Of a stretch of 64,000 bases of DNA, positions 25,988 to 39,705 are shown piece after piece. The first letter of the stretch is position 1; each line of letters starts with the position of its first letter. Below the pieces are notes generated by a model. It did not search any database and had not been told where the DNA came from. It saw only the letters and a list, made by a program, of their open reading frames with translations. The stretch lies in contig CALAJN010000014.1 in assembly GCA_937922675.1 (NCBI GenBank), forward strand, positions 62,001-126,000. Reading direction: 5' to 3'. This stretch comes from an uncultured Granulosicoccaceae bacterium (GTDB taxonomy: Bacteria > Pseudomonadota > Gammaproteobacteria > Granulosicoccales > Granulosicoccaceae). A program made the translations under genes and the position numbers.

Positions 25988-27358
25988 TCACTTGACGCTC
26001 TTTACAGGACGTATCCAGTCGAGCATTCTCTGACGCGCACGTGTCAGCGCAAGCTTGCCGGCAGGCACATCTTGCGAAATGGTGGAACCAGCACCGATCG
26101 TTGCACCCGTGGCGATAGTAAGCGGGGCCACAAGCGCTGTGTTGGAGCCGACAAACACATCATCCTCGATGGTGGTCTGATGCTTGTTGGCACCGTCGTA
26201 GTTACAGAAGATGGTCCCAGCACCGATATTGACCTTGGTACCGATGCTCGAATCGCCCACATAGGACAAGTGGTTGACCTTGCTGCCGTTGCCAAGAAGC
26301 GTGTTCTTGGTCTCGACAAAATTACCTATATGGGTGCTGTCGCCCAGCTGTGTGCCAGGGCGCAGACGCGCATACGGTCCAATAGAAGCGTTCTCACCCA
26401 CTGAACTATCTTCGATGGTGGTGTGCGCCCGCACAACCGTACCTGCACCGACGCGAGCATTGCGCAGCACACAGTTCGGTCCGATGGATACACCATCCCC
26501 CAGCGTACAGCTGCCTTCAAAGACGACGTTCACATCAATCAGCACATCTTGCCCTGTCACAAGCTTTCCTCGAACGTCGACACGCGCAGGATCTGCCAAG
26601 GTGGCCCCGAGACTCATGAGCTCCTCGGCGATATCCAGCTGATGCAGTCGCTCAAGCCTTGCAAGCTGATGGCGACTGTTAACACCATCCACCTCGTGAT
26701 TACTGCCTGGGTGAACCGCCTTGATCTCGAGGCCGTCCTCAACAGCCAGGCCTACGATGTCGGTCAGGTAGTACTCGCCCTGTGCATTGTCATTGCCGAT
26801 CTTGCCAAGCAGGGATTTCAAATGCTTGCCGCGGATAGCAATTACCCCTGCATTGACCTCGGTTATCGTGAGTTGCTCAGCAGAGGCGTCCTTCTGTTCG
26901 ACAATACCCACTATGGCCCCAGCCTCTCGCAAGATACGGCCGTAGCCTGTCGGCTCGACAGCTTCCAGCGTCAAAAGACCAAGTGTGGAGTCGTTGGCTG
27001 CATCCACAAGCGCGCGGTAGGTGTCAACGCGGGTAAGCGGCACATCTCCGTAGGTGATAAGCGCAATCTCGTCATCGCCCAGGGTATCGAGTGCCATACG
27101 TACTGCATGCCCGGTACCGAGTTGTTCAGTTTGTGTCGCCCACTCGGGCCGGTGCCCGGTCTCATCAGCAACACATGCCTTGACCGCATCGGCCCCATGT
27201 CCGACGACCACTGTGACACCCACAGGGGCAAGCTCTGCCACAGTATCCAGTACGTGCACCAACAACGGCCGGCCAGCCAGTCGGTGCAGCACCTTGGGCA
27301 AGGCCGAACGCATGCGGGTGCCTTTACCAGCAGCCAGGACAATCGGTCGAATGGACAT
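25988..27358 (-). CDS. glmU: Bifunctional N-acetylglucosamine-1-phosphate uridyltransferase GlmU
   Basis: A 456-residue protein as in E. coli. The N-terminal pyrophosphorylase has VLAAGKGTRMRSALPKVLH at residues 7-25, then a linker. The C-terminal left-handed beta-helix of hexapeptide repeats has the acetyltransferase residues (VNHLSYVGD, NIGAGTIFCNYDGANKH). It acetylates glucosamine-1-phosphate and then forms UDP-GlcNAc for peptidoglycan and LPS. It is upstream of glmS on the same strand; the usual atpC-glmU adjacency is broken by an oxidoreductase gene. Confidence 0.98.
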   Translation of the reverse strand: MSIRPIVLAAGKGTRMRSALPKVLHRLAGRPLLVHVLDTVAELAPVGVTVVVGHGADAVKACVADETGHRPEWATQTEQLGTGHAVRMALDTLGDDEIALITYGDVPLTRVDTYRALVDAANDSTLGLLTLEAVEPTGYGRILREAGAIVGIVEQKDASAEQLTITEVNAGVIAIRGKHLKSLLGKIGNDNAQGEYYLTDIVGLAVEDGLEIKAVHPGSNHEVDGVNSRHQLARLERLHQLDIAEELMSLGATLADPARVDVRGKLVTGQDVLIDVNVVFEGSCTLGDGVSIGPNCVLRNARVGAGTVVRAHTTIEDSSVGENASIGPYARLRPGTQLGDSTHIGNFVETKNTLLGNGSKVNHLSYVGDSSIGTKVNIGAGTIFCNYDGANKHQTTIEDDVFVGSNTALVAPLTIATGATIGAGSTISQDVPAGKLALTRARQRMLDWIRPVKSVK

Positions 27359-27578
27359 ACGCTGAGGGGTCGTTTAGGTCACAGGGACTATTTAGCAGTC
27401 AGGATTATCGACTTCCTGATGAAAAATGTATGAATCCTGTCCGCAAAGTGTTCAGAGACAGCCGGGGACACTCTGCCAATGCCCCCGGCATTCACTGCTA
27501 TTGGCCGGATGCGTGTCTCTGATCACGTTTTGCATCGGCCCACCCATCCCTTATTGCCACCCATCAATTACCACGGGT

Positions 27579-27609
27579 TTGTCGCGCTGCATCCAACGTG
27601 CAGCGACAA
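27579..27609 (-). terminator. Hairpin after the 3-hydroxyisobutyrate-dehydrogenase-like gene
   Basis: An inverted repeat (TTGTCGC at 27579-27585 with GCGACAA at 27603-27609, and an inner TGCA/TGCA pair) starts 8 nt after the stop of the minus-strand gene at 27617. It is probably a terminator separating that gene from glmU, although no T-tract follows. Confidence 0.5.
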
Positions 27610-27616
27610 CACTCGC

Positions 27617-28507
27617 TCAGCCGCGCTTGAGCCGCTGGCAGTGGTACTCGGTCAGCTCGGACACCATGGATTCACCCATGCCTTTCGCCTCAGCATCCTT
27701 CAGCGCAGATAACGGCGCTGCTGCCATCATCGAAGGCGCACCAAGATCGCTGCACATCTGATCGTAATAGCCGACGTCCTTGCCTGCGTTCTTGATCGAA
27801 AAGGCAAGCTTGCTTGGATCACCGTCCAGTGCATAGGCTGCCATCAGATCCATGAACTGTGAGCCAAGCGGCCCTGCCGACATGACTTCATATAGCTGTC
27901 GACGATCAACCCCTGCAAGGTCTGCCACGGCAAAGGCCTCACCAAGAGCGTTGGCGACAGTCTGACCAAAGAAATTATTGAGCAACTTTATGGCATTGCC
28001 ATTGCCAAGCGCTCCCAGGTGGAACACGTTGTCACCAATATCTTGCAACACAGGTTCAATGCGATCAAAGGTCGCCTTGTCACCGGAGCACATCAGATTG
28101 ATCATCCCCTCACGCGCCTGTAGCGGCGTGCGTCCGATCGGAGCGTCCATATAGCTTGCCCCGACAGCGGCTACTTCCTCACCAAGCGCCTTGGTGGAGG
28201 CTGGCAAGGAGGTTCCAAAATCGATCACGACCTTGCCAGCCGACAGCCCGGCAATGACCCCATCATCACCACGCATGCGGCTCTCCACCTGCGCCGAGGT
28301 GCCCACACAAATCATGATGATGTCACTGGCCTCGGCCACTGCCTTGGCGCTGACAGCTTCGGTGGCGCCACGTGCAACCGCCTTGTCCAGCTCGGTACGA
28401 TCCCGGTTACCCAGTACAGCGAGGCTGTAACCGCGGTCCTGAAGGTTGGCGACCATTGCTCCGCCCATGAGGCCAAGGCCGATAAAGCCGATTGAAGGTT
28501 TGGACAT
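27617..28507 (-). CDS. 3-hydroxyisobutyrate dehydrogenase-like NAD(P)-dependent oxidoreductase
   Basis: A 296-residue beta-hydroxyacid dehydrogenase. The N-terminal Rossmann motif is FIGLGLMGGAMVANL (residues 7-21), the substrate loop is DAPIGRTPLQAREG, and the catalytic-lysine helix is GNGNAIKLLNNFF. Relatives act on 3-hydroxyisobutyrate, tartronate semialdehyde or succinate semialdehyde (GLYR); PIGRTPLQA rather than PVSGG argues against classical MmsB. It lies between atpC and glmU, a place where most relatives have nothing, and seems to be an insertion into that block. Confidence 0.9.
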   Translation of the reverse strand: MSKPSIGFIGLGLMGGAMVANLQDRGYSLAVLGNRDRTELDKAVARGATEAVSAKAVAEASDIIMICVGTSAQVESRMRGDDGVIAGLSAGKVVIDFGTSLPASTKALGEEVAAVGASYMDAPIGRTPLQAREGMINLMCSGDKATFDRIEPVLQDIGDNVFHLGALGNGNAIKLLNNFFGQTVANALGEAFAVADLAGVDRRQLYEVMSAGPLGSQFMDLMAAYALDGDPSKLAFSIKNAGKDVGYYDQMCSDLGAPSMMAAAPLSALKDAEAKGMGESMVSELTEYHCQRLKRG

Positions 28508-28598
28508 GGATGTTTCCTGTTGAGCCGACGCAAGGTCGGTTAGTGAATCGCTGGGGTGATTATGGTAACGCCGAGTAGGCCTGCGATCCAGAACGAGC

Positions 28599-28639
28599 GA
28601 AGGCCGCGCGATCGAGGATCGAGCGGCCTTCCACTTTTT
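28599..28639. terminator. Strong hairpin downstream of the atp operon
   Basis: A 9-bp arm pair (28599-28607 with 28623-28631) continues after one mismatch into a further 5-bp pair, giving a stem of about 15 with a 3-nt GAG loop. It lies 58 nt after atpC, where the operon should end. The T-run (28635-28639) is on the plus strand, so the textbook form would stop plus-strand transcription. For atp mRNA it would be a hairpin without U-tract. Confidence 0.55.
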
Positions 28640-28689
28640 CTTGTTCAGACCAAGCGGCCCCGAGGGACCGCCTGGGAGTGACCTGAGAC

Positions 28690-29130
28690 TCAGGTATTAC
28701 GGCGGATCTTCTTGACCAACTGTAGCTGCGCGGAGGCCTCTGCAAGCTGTTGCTGAACCGCAGCGTAGTCAATCTCGCCACTTGGAGCACCTGTGAGGGC
28801 AGCTTCTGCCTCGGCGCGTACCTTTTCAATAGCCGCCTCGTCGATGTCGTCTGCACGCAGCACGGTATCGGCAAGTATTGTGACTTCATGGGGCTGAACT
28901 TCCAGAAGACCGCCGGAGACATACACATCAAGATCGTCGGCATCACCCGGCGTCGCCACGCGAATTTCGCCCGGCTTTATGCGAGTGATAAACGGCGTGT
29001 GCCCGGGAGCGATACCGACTTCTCCCATCATGGCCGACGCACTGACGAGTGTTGCTTCGCCAGAGAAGATCTCGCTCTCGGCGGACACAATCTCGACCTG
29101 CAGAGTCGCTGTACCTTTGCCGGTAGCCAC
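28690..29130 (-). CDS. atpC: ATP synthase epsilon subunit
   Basis: A 146-residue protein of typical length (E. coli 139). The N-terminal beta-sandwich includes GEVGIAPGHTPFITRIKPGE and DVYVSGGLLEVQP; a C-terminal helical hairpin (about 95-140) follows. Epsilon sits on the central stalk and inhibits ATP hydrolysis. It is the last gene of the atp operon, 4 bp after atpD. Confidence 0.97.
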   Translation of the reverse strand: MATGKGTATLQVEIVSAESEIFSGEATLVSASAMMGEVGIAPGHTPFITRIKPGEIRVATPGDADDLDVYVSGGLLEVQPHEVTILADTVLRADDIDEAAIEKVRAEAEAALTGAPSGEIDYAAVQQQLAEASAQLQLVKKIRRNT

Positions 29131-29134
29131 GGAA

Positions 29135-31403
<2,269 letters not shown>

Positions 31404-31409
31404 GGCGGC

Positions 31410-32951
31410 TTACCAGGTACCGTTTGCCTTGAAGGCGTCAAGACCTTTTGTGAAGGCGGCTTCAATGTTTTCGTTCCAGTCACCGGACTGCTCTACCTGA
31501 TCAAGCAGGTCCTGATGGTTGGAGCGGAAGTGCGCATGCATGGCGGCTTCAAAGTCCACGATCTTCTCGACCGGCACGTCATCGAGGAAGCCCTCGTTGG
31601 CAGCGAACAGCGAGACGCCCATTTCCGAGATGGACAGAGGCGAGTACTGCTTCTGCTTCATCAACTCGGTAACACGCTGACCGCGCTCGAGTTGCTTACG
31701 AGTGGTTTCGTCAAGATCAGAGGCGAACTGGGCAAAGGCTGCCAACTCACGATATTGAGCGAGTGCCAGACGAACACCGCCACCCAATTTCTTGATGATC
31801 TTGGTCTGTGCAGCACCACCCACACGAGACACCGAAAGACCCGCGTTGATCGCAGGGCGGATACCCGCGTTGAACAGATCGGTCTCGAGGAAGATCTGCC
31901 CATCGGTGATCGAAATCACGTTGGTCGGTACGAAGGCAGATACGTCACCGGCCTGCGTCTCGATGATCGGCAGAGCGGTAAGCGAACCTGTCTGCCCCTT
32001 GACTTCACCATTGGTGAATTTCTCGACGTAGCCAGCATTGACGCGGCAAGCCCGCTCGAGAAGACGCGAGTGCAGGTAGAAAACATCACCCGGGTAAGCT
32101 TCACGACCTGGCGGACGACGCAGCAGCAGAGACACCTGACGGTAGGCCCAGGCCTGCTTGGTGAGATCGTCATACACGATCAGTGCATCTTCGCCACGAT
32201 CGAGAAAGTACTCACCCATGGCGCAACCAGAGTAGGCCGAAACGTACTGCATGGCAGCAGAATCGGAAGCACCAGCAGCAACCACGATGGTGTTATCCAT
32301 CGCGCCATACTCTTCGAGCTTGGCAACCACATTGGCAATGGTGGACTGCTTTTGACCGATAGCCACGTAGACGCACTTGATACCGGACTTGGCCTGGTTG
32401 ATGATTGCGTCGACAGCAACCGCGGTCTTGCCCGTCTGGCGGTCACCGATGATGAGCTCACGCTGGCCTCGGCCGACGGGGACCATCGCATCGATAGCCT
32501 TGAGACCGGTTTGAATCGGCTGATCAACTGACTGACGCTCGATGACACCAGGAGCGATACGTTCGATCGGAGAGGTCATCGAGGTCTCGATCGGGCCTTT
32601 ACCATCGATCGGCTCACCCAGTGCATTGACTACACGGCCCAGTAGTTCGGGGCCCACAGGCACCTCCAGGATACGTCCGGTGCACTGCACCTTGTCGCCT
32701 TCCGAAAGATCCTCATAGTCACCCAGTACAACCGCACCGACTGATTCGCGCTCGAGGTTGAGCGCCAGACCGTAGAGGTTCTCGTTGAATTGGATCATCT
32801 CGCCCGACATCGCGTCGGTGAGACCGTGAATGCGCACGATGCCGTCGTTCAAGCTGACGATCGTGCCTTCGGTGCGAGCGTCGGCGGTGGTCTCGAAGTT
32901 ACCGATCCGCTGCTTGATCAGCTCGCTGATTTCTGATGGGTTGAGTTGCAT
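31410..32951 (-). CDS. atpA: ATP synthase alpha subunit
   Basis: A 513-residue protein, the same length as E. coli AtpA. The N-terminus is [16 protein letters not shown], Walker A is [11 protein letters not shown] (about 169-179), and [20 protein letters not shown] and the arginine-finger region [11 protein letters not shown] follow. Alpha provides non-catalytic nucleotide sites alternating with beta. It lies 54 bp after atpH. Confidence 0.98.
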   Translation of the reverse strand: MQLNPSEISELIKQRIGNFETTADARTEGTIVSLNDGIVRIHGLTDAMSGEMIQFNENLYGLALNLERESVGAVVLGDYEDLSEGDKVQCTGRILEVPVGPELLGRVVNALGEPIDGKGPIETSMTSPIERIAPGVIERQSVDQPIQTGLKAIDAMVPVGRGQRELIIGDRQTGKTAVAVDAIINQAKSGIKCVYVAIGQKQSTIANVVAKLEEYGAMDNTIVVAAGASDSAAMQYVSAYSGCAMGEYFLDRGEDALIVYDDLTKQAWAYRQVSLLLRRPPGREAYPGDVFYLHSRLLERACRVNAGYVEKFTNGEVKGQTGSLTALPIIETQAGDVSAFVPTNVISITDGQIFLETDLFNAGIRPAINAGLSVSRVGGAAQTKIIKKLGGGVRLALAQYRELAAFAQFASDLDETTRKQLERGQRVTELMKQKQYSPLSISEMGVSLFAANEGFLDDVPVEKIVDFEAAMHAHFRSNHQDLLDQVEQSGDWNENIEAAFTKGLDAFKANGTW

Positions 32952-33005
32952 GACTTGAAATCTCTGTTGGGTTGCGCGCGTCTGCGTCCTGCCGCTTGTG
33001 TGCGG

Positions 33006-33542
33006 TCAGCTCGCGACGGCGTGCTGCATCTTTTCTACGCGGCCGCTGAGTGACCCGTCTATGACGAGATCACCGGCCTGAATAACCGCACCACCGATCA
33101 GATCCTTATCGATCACGATCTGCAGGCGTACCTTGCGTTCCAGCCGCTTTGACAGCGACGCGGCAATCCCGGCCTGCTGCTCATCCGACAAGGGAAAGGC
33201 CGTGCGAACAACGGCCTCGATCTCGCCCTGAGCATCGCTTCGAAACGTCTCATAGTGTTCGTAAACCTCCGGCAACAAGCTCAGCCGGTCGTTTTCGACC
33301 AACAAACGGATCAGGTTACGACCGTAATCGTCGTTGCCATCAGCGACAACAGCCTCGAACATATCGATCTGCTGTTGACGCGTGACGGACGGATCCGTAA
33401 GCCGTTGCGACATTTCCGGGTTGGACACGACTGCAGCCCAGAATTCGAGACGCCCAGCCCAGGCGTCCAGACTGCCTTCGCCCTCGGCCAGTTCGAATAA
33501 CGCGCGTGCATAGGGCCGCGCCACTGTGCTCATGTCAGTCAT
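33006..33542 (-). CDS. atpH: ATP synthase delta subunit
   Basis: A 178-residue protein with the OSCP/delta opening STVARPYARALFELA and the C-terminal KVRLQIVIDKDLIGGAVIQA stretch. Delta tethers F1 to the b-subunit stalk. The ATG at 33542 is preferred over the one three codons later because GAGG is 5 nt upstream of it. It follows atpF by 7 bp. Confidence 0.97.
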   Translation of the reverse strand: MTDMSTVARPYARALFELAEGEGSLDAWAGRLEFWAAVVSNPEMSQRLTDPSVTRQQQIDMFEAVVADGNDDYGRNLIRLLVENDRLSLLPEVYEHYETFRSDAQGEIEAVVRTAFPLSDEQQAGIAASLSKRLERKVRLQIVIDKDLIGGAVIQAGDLVIDGSLSGRVEKMQHAVAS

Positions 33543-33549
33543 GGCCGCC

Positions 33550-34020
33550 TCAGATCTGCTTGATCAGGTCGTCGATGACCTGTGAATGCGAGCCTTCGTT
33601 GACCTCACCGCCGAGAATACGACGGGCTCCATCAACGGCCAGCGAGCCGACCTGCTTACGCAGTGACTCGCGAGCACCGACCACCTCGCGATCCAGATCA
33701 GCCATGGCTTTACTGGCGATTTGCTCCTGCTTGGCAGTCGCTTCAGACGCCGCCTTCTCGATCATCTCGTTACGCTGCTTCTGGGCCTGGGCAACAATCT
33801 CGGCCGCCTGGGCCTTGGCATCCTGAAGCATGGTCGCGATCTCGGCCTCGGCCTCCTCGCGACGCTGCGCGCCCTTCTCGGCTTCTGCAAGACCTTGCGC
33901 GATCTTTTCCTGACGTTCGCGCAGCGCCTGTATGACCGGAGGCCACACATGACGCATGCAGAAAGTGACGAAGATGGCGAACGAGATGGCCTGACCCACC
34001 AATGTGAGATTCAGGTTCAT
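33550..34020 (-). CDS. atpF: ATP synthase b subunit
   Basis: A 156-residue protein, the same as E. coli. The opening [20 protein letters not shown] is the membrane anchor, followed by a long charged helix (about 30-150) that dimerises as the peripheral stalk. It lies 30 bp downstream of atpE. Confidence 0.97.
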   Translation of the reverse strand: MNLNLTLVGQAISFAIFVTFCMRHVWPPVIQALRERQEKIAQGLAEAEKGAQRREEAEAEIATMLQDAKAQAAEIVAQAQKQRNEMIEKAASEATAKQEQIASKAMADLDREVVGARESLRKQVGSLAVDGARRILGGEVNEGSHSQVIDDLIKQI

Positions 34021-34050
34021 CGTGGTTCTCCTCTGTTACTGACCGCAGCC

Positions 34051-34371
<321 letters not shown>

Positions 34372-34390
34372 TTATTGACCGGTACGCCGA

Positions 34391-35866
<1,476 letters not shown>

Positions 35867-37027
35867 TCAGTTGATGTGACCGAGAATGCCTTCCAACTCC
35901 TCCACCGAGGTATAGCGAATCTCGAGCCGACCAGCACCGTTTGGGCGATGCTTGATCTGCACCGGGGCACCGAGCACGCCACCCAGACGCTCGGCCAGAC
36001 GTGTGATATCCGGATCAGAGACCGCCTCGGGGGCTGGCGGAGCCTTGCCCTCACGCAACTCGCGAACCAGTTTCTCAACGGCGCGGGTGGTCAGCCGCTG
36101 CTTGACGATGCGATCCGCCAAGCCAGGCTGCTCATCGATGGGTGCCCCCAGCAAGGCTCGTGCATTGCCCATTTCCAACTCACCTCGATCGACCATCGAC
36201 TTTACATCCTCGTTCAGGTCGAGCAGGCGCATCATGTTGGAGACCGCCACTCGCGATCGACCAACCGATTCGGCCACTTCCTGATGAGTCATGCTGAATT
36301 CGGAACACAGCCGCTTGAACGCTGCCGCCTCTTCGAGCGGATTCAGGTCCTTTCTCTGAATGTTCTCGATCAGGGATACCGAGGCGACATCGCGGTCCTG
36401 CAGCTCGCGCACAATCGCTGGAATCTCGTGCAGCCCCGCCAGCTGAGCAGCTCGCCAGCGACGCTCGCCGGCGATAAGTTCGTACCCACCGTCACGCTCG
36501 CGCACGAGAATCGGCTGAATGAGCCCCTGGGCCTTGAGACTGTCGGCGAGCTCTTGCAACAGCGCATCGTCAAAATGCCGCCGCGGCTGATACGCCCCGC
36601 GGCGGACCTGATCGATCCCGATCGTGCGCAACCGATCACCCGGCTGCGAATCCTGCTCCGGCCTTGCTGCCACCGAGGCTTCCATTGAGGCGGCCTTGGG
36701 TGGCGCCATTGAAGCCGTAGACTCACCAGCAGCCGCGGGCACCGAGCGCAGCTCAGGTGTGACACGGGTTACTGAGGATCCCGGACTTGCAGTAGGACTA
36801 CTCGTAGCGGGGCTCGCTGCAGAACTCTGCGCATCAGCTGTCGCGGCCGCCGATGTGGGCGCGGCCGTTGTCACTGCGTCCGCTGTCGCCGTGCCGCCGG
36901 CAGGTCTACGGTCCTCCGCGCGAGCCTGGCCTTGCGAAATCTCACCACTGCCGCTGTCCGTGCGCTCACGTGCAGAGCCACCGAGCAAGGCATTCAGGTT
37001 GCGACCCATGCGGGGTTTTCTAGCCAT
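35867..37027 (-). CDS. parB: Chromosome partitioning protein ParB
   Basis: A 386-residue protein. The N-terminal RNLNALLGG is the ParA-interaction segment. A Pro/Ala/Ser-rich spacer (about 20-110) is longer than usual. The CTPase/ParB core has GAYQPRRHFDD, LIAGERRWRAAQ and ENIQRKDLNPLEEA. A helix-turn-helix (MTHQEVAESVGRSRVAVSNM) and a C-terminal dimerisation domain follow. ParB loads at parS, spreads by CTP-dependent clamping and directs origin segregation with ParA. It overlaps parA by 8 nt. No parS site was recognised in the window. Confidence 0.97.
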   Translation of the reverse strand: MARKPRMGRNLNALLGGSARERTDSGSGEISQGQARAEDRRPAGGTATADAVTTAAPTSAAATADAQSSAASPATSSPTASPGSSVTRVTPELRSVPAAAGESTASMAPPKAASMEASVAARPEQDSQPGDRLRTIGIDQVRRGAYQPRRHFDDALLQELADSLKAQGLIQPILVRERDGGYELIAGERRWRAAQLAGLHEIPAIVRELQDRDVASVSLIENIQRKDLNPLEEAAAFKRLCSEFSMTHQEVAESVGRSRVAVSNMMRLLDLNEDVKSMVDRGELEMGNARALLGAPIDEQPGLADRIVKQRLTTRAVEKLVRELREGKAPPAPEAVSDPDITRLAERLGGVLGAPVQIKHRPNGAGRLEIRYTSVEELEGILGHIN

Positions 37028-37871
37028 CGATCTCTACTGCCAGTTCGTGAGTAGGCGACGCAGCTCCAGCGGTAACCGGGGCGCTATCGAAAGCGCGGCG
37101 TCTGACAATCTCGCCGGCGAGCGAGAGGTAGGCCAAGGCGCCACGAGAGCTGCGATCGTATTCCACAATCGACATCCCGTGACTCGGCGCCTCGGCCAAG
37201 CGTACGTTACGCGGCACCAGGGTACGAAAGACTTGATCGCCGAAGTGCTCGAGCAATTGCGCGGACACCTCTGCCCCCAGATTGTTGCGCCCGTCGTACA
37301 TCGTGCGCAACAGACCCTCAACGGTGAGCGCCGGGTTGACCGACTCACGCACCCCTTCGATGGTGTCGAGCAAGGCGGACAAACCTTCGAGTGCGTAGTA
37401 CTCACACTGGATCGGAACCAACACGCTGTCAGCGGCGACAAATGCATTCAGGGTGAGGATGTTGAGAGACGGAGGGCAGTCGATAAGCGTGTAGTCATAG
37501 TCCGCCTCCACAGCGGCCAGCGCATCGCGCAAGCGTTGCTCGCGGCGCTCCAATGACATGAGCTCAACCTCAGCTGCCGTCAGGTCGGAGTTGGCGGCAA
37601 CCAGATGGTTGACGCCGCCACTGCGCAAGGCCCCGGCGGCCACCGCCAGTCGCACCTCACGGATAGGCACTGCATCCACGAGCACCTCGAAGATGCCCGC
37701 TTCGATCTCGTACTTGTCGACCCCACAGCCCATCGTGGCATTGCCCTGGGGGTCAAGATCAATCAGCAGAGTGCGCTTGCCGAGACTCGCCAGCGCAGCG
37801 GACAGATTGACCGCCGTGGTGGTCTTGCCAACTCCGCCTTTCTGATTAGCAATAGCAATTGTACGACTCAT
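37020..37871 (-). CDS. parA: Chromosome partitioning ATPase ParA (Soj)
   Basis: A 283-residue protein with the deviant Walker A AIANQKGGVGKTTT near residues 5-18, LLIDLDPQGNAT, and the Walker B-like YTLIDCPPSLN. It has no N-terminal DNA-binding extension, so it is the chromosomal Soj type. It binds DNA non-specifically as an ATP dimer and pulls ParB-parS complexes. The C-terminal tail (about 255-283) is slightly longer than in many homologues. It is coupled to parB by an 8-nt overlap and follows rsmG by 36 bp. Confidence 0.97.
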   Translation of the reverse strand: MSRTIAIANQKGGVGKTTTAVNLSAALASLGKRTLLIDLDPQGNATMGCGVDKYEIEAGIFEVLVDAVPIREVRLAVAAGALRSGGVNHLVAANSDLTAAEVELMSLERREQRLRDALAAVEADYDYTLIDCPPSLNILTLNAFVAADSVLVPIQCEYYALEGLSALLDTIEGVRESVNPALTVEGLLRTMYDGRNNLGAEVSAQLLEHFGDQVFRTLVPRNVRLAEAPSHGMSIVEYDRSSRGALAYLSLAGEIVRRRAFDSAPVTAGAASPTHELAVEIDG

Positions 37872-37907
37872 ACCTGCCAGTGTAGCGGTTAAGCGCTCTG
37901 TGGAACG

Positions 37908-38588
37908 TCACACACCGCGCATGATACAGACGGCAATGTGTCTCTCAGCGTCACTCGCAGGCGTCGACACTTTCTGCAGGCTTGATAACTGCCATCCTGC
38001 AGGTAGAGTTTTGGGCATACGCTCGGCACAACCGAGCATGACTATCGCAAGCCCCCCCTTGACGATGTAGCCGGACGCCAATTCGAGAAAGTCTGCCGGG
38101 GCGGTGAAGGCTCGCGAGGTCACGATGCGCGCTTGCGCGTGTACGTCCTGGATCCGATCCGATCGCACATCAACATCATGAAGCTCCAATTCAAGCACCA
38201 CCTGGCGTTGAAATCGCGCCTTTTTCATCGTCCGCTCAACCGATAGACAGCGTAGACCTCGGCGCGCGATGGCAAGCGGCAGCACCGGCAACCCGGCGCC
38301 GCTGCCCATATCGAGCAGGTCCACGTCCGCAGGCCCCGCATCGACGAATGTGTCGATGTAATTGTCAATGACCGGCAACAGGCTGAGGGAATCGACGACA
38401 TGCCGGGACAGCATCTCCTTGGGATCGCGAACCGCAGTGAGGTTCCAGACCCGATTCCACTTGCTCAAAAGTTCAACGAATCGCTGCAGATCGGCGCGTG
38501 ATCGCTCGCCCAGAGCATCAAGCGAGTGCATGCTGAGCAAATGATCCAGCTCCTGTCGCAACGCCTGAGCTGACACCTCAGCGGGCAT
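37908..38588 (-). CDS. rsmG: 16S rRNA (guanine527-N7)-methyltransferase RsmG (GidB)
   Basis: A 226-residue SAM-dependent methyltransferase. It has KWNRVWNLTAVRDPKEML, the SAM motif LLDMGSGAGLPVLPLAIA, and VTSRAFTAPADFL. RsmG methylates G527 of 16S rRNA; its loss gives low-level streptomycin resistance. It is just upstream of parAB as usual, but mnmG, the normal upstream neighbour, is 11 kb away. Confidence 0.96.
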   Translation of the reverse strand: MPAEVSAQALRQELDHLLSMHSLDALGERSRADLQRFVELLSKWNRVWNLTAVRDPKEMLSRHVVDSLSLLPVIDNYIDTFVDAGPADVDLLDMGSGAGLPVLPLAIARRGLRCLSVERTMKKARFQRQVVLELELHDVDVRSDRIQDVHAQARIVTSRAFTAPADFLELASGYIVKGGLAIVMLGCAERMPKTLPAGWQLSSLQKVSTPASDAERHIAVCIMRGV

Positions 38589-38769
38589 GCGCCGCCCTCG
38601 TCACGTCATGAACCCTTCGTCCAATGATCATTGCATTGCCAACGCAGCCGGTCAAAACAGCGAACAATAGCGGGAAATTTCTATCCAAGGCACCATCGCA
38701 CCATATGCAGGTAATTTCCTCGAACATACCTTCTTTGCACAGCTCCCTTCACCAACTTGCACCTGAATC

Positions 38770-39645
38770 ATGACTGACTCCTCTGACTACACCCCGCCCG
38801 AGATCTGGCAATCACCGAGCGATAGCGGCGGGACCTTCGCCAGCATCAATCGCCCCACAGCTGGCGCAACCCATGACAAGGAGTTACCCGTTGGCAAGCA
38901 TCCACTTCAGCTGTACTCACTCGCCACGCCAAACGGCGTGAAGGTCGCGCTGATGCTTGAGGAGCTTCTCGCTCTTGGACATAGCGGCGCCGAGTACGAC
39001 GCCTGGTTGATTCGTATTGGCGAGGGTGATCAGTTCAGCTCGGGATTCGTCAGCGCCAACCCCAACTCGAAGATCCCAGCTCTGGTCGATCACAGTGGAG
39101 CCAAACCGCAACGGGTGTTCGAGTCCGGCGCCATCCTGATGTATCTGGCCGAGAAATTTGGTGAGTTCCTGCCGACGGATCCAGCAGAGCGCACCGCTTG
39201 TCTCTCATGGCTGTTCTGGCAGATGGGCAGCGCGCCTTACCTCGGAGGAGGCTTTGGCCACTTTTACAGCTATGCACCAACCAAGATCGAGTACTGCATT
39301 GACCGCTTCTCGATGGAGACCAAGCGCCAGCTCGACGTGCTCGATCAGCATCTGGCCACCAACGAATGGATGTCTGGAGGCCACTACAGCATCGCCGACA
39401 TCGCCATCTGGCCCTGGTACGGTGGGCTCTGCCTGGACAGACTCTACCCAGGCTCAGCGACCTTTTTACAAGTCGCTGACTACACGCACGTGCAGCGCTG
39501 GGCAAAGGCTATCGATACGAGGCCTGCGGCGGTTCGCGGGCGCATGGTCAACAAGACCTCGGGCGAGCCTGCAACACAACTGCACGAGCGCCACGACGCC
39601 AGTGACTTCGATACGAAAACCGAGGACAAGCGCCAAGCGACCTGA
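38770..39645 (+). CDS. yghU: YghU-type glutathione S-transferase (disulfide-bond reductase)
   Basis: A 291-residue protein with the Nu-class GST pattern of E. coli YghU: the opening YTPPEIWQ, NRPTAGATHDKELPVGKHPL, YSLATPNGVKVALMLEELL, GEGDQFSSGFV, NPNSKIPAL, and ESGAILMYLAEKFG. The C-terminal helical domain starts at about 150. YghU has glutathione-dependent disulfide reductase and peroxidase activity, protecting against oxidative damage in the cytosol. It is divergent from rsmG and convergent with the xylanase gene (60 bp between stops). Confidence 0.93.
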   Translation: MTDSSDYTPPEIWQSPSDSGGTFASINRPTAGATHDKELPVGKHPLQLYSLATPNGVKVALMLEELLALGHSGAEYDAWLIRIGEGDQFSSGFVSANPNSKIPALVDHSGAKPQRVFESGAILMYLAEKFGEFLPTDPAERTACLSWLFWQMGSAPYLGGGFGHFYSYAPTKIEYCIDRFSMETKRQLDVLDQHLATNEWMSGGHYSIADIAIWPWYGGLCLDRLYPGSATFLQVADYTHVQRWAKAIDTRPAAVRGRMVNKTSGEPATQLHERHDASDFDTKTEDKRQAT

Positions 39646-39705
39646 GCCGGCAGCAACCCCCTGCTCAGCTGACTCGAGCCCGTTGCTCTGACTACGGCTC
39701 GGCCT

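Noticed and set aside
27478-27492. Short AATGCC-CCC-GGCATT inverted repeat
   Set aside because: A 6-bp stem with a 3-nt loop in a GC-rich gap, without T-tract or link to a gene; too weak to list.
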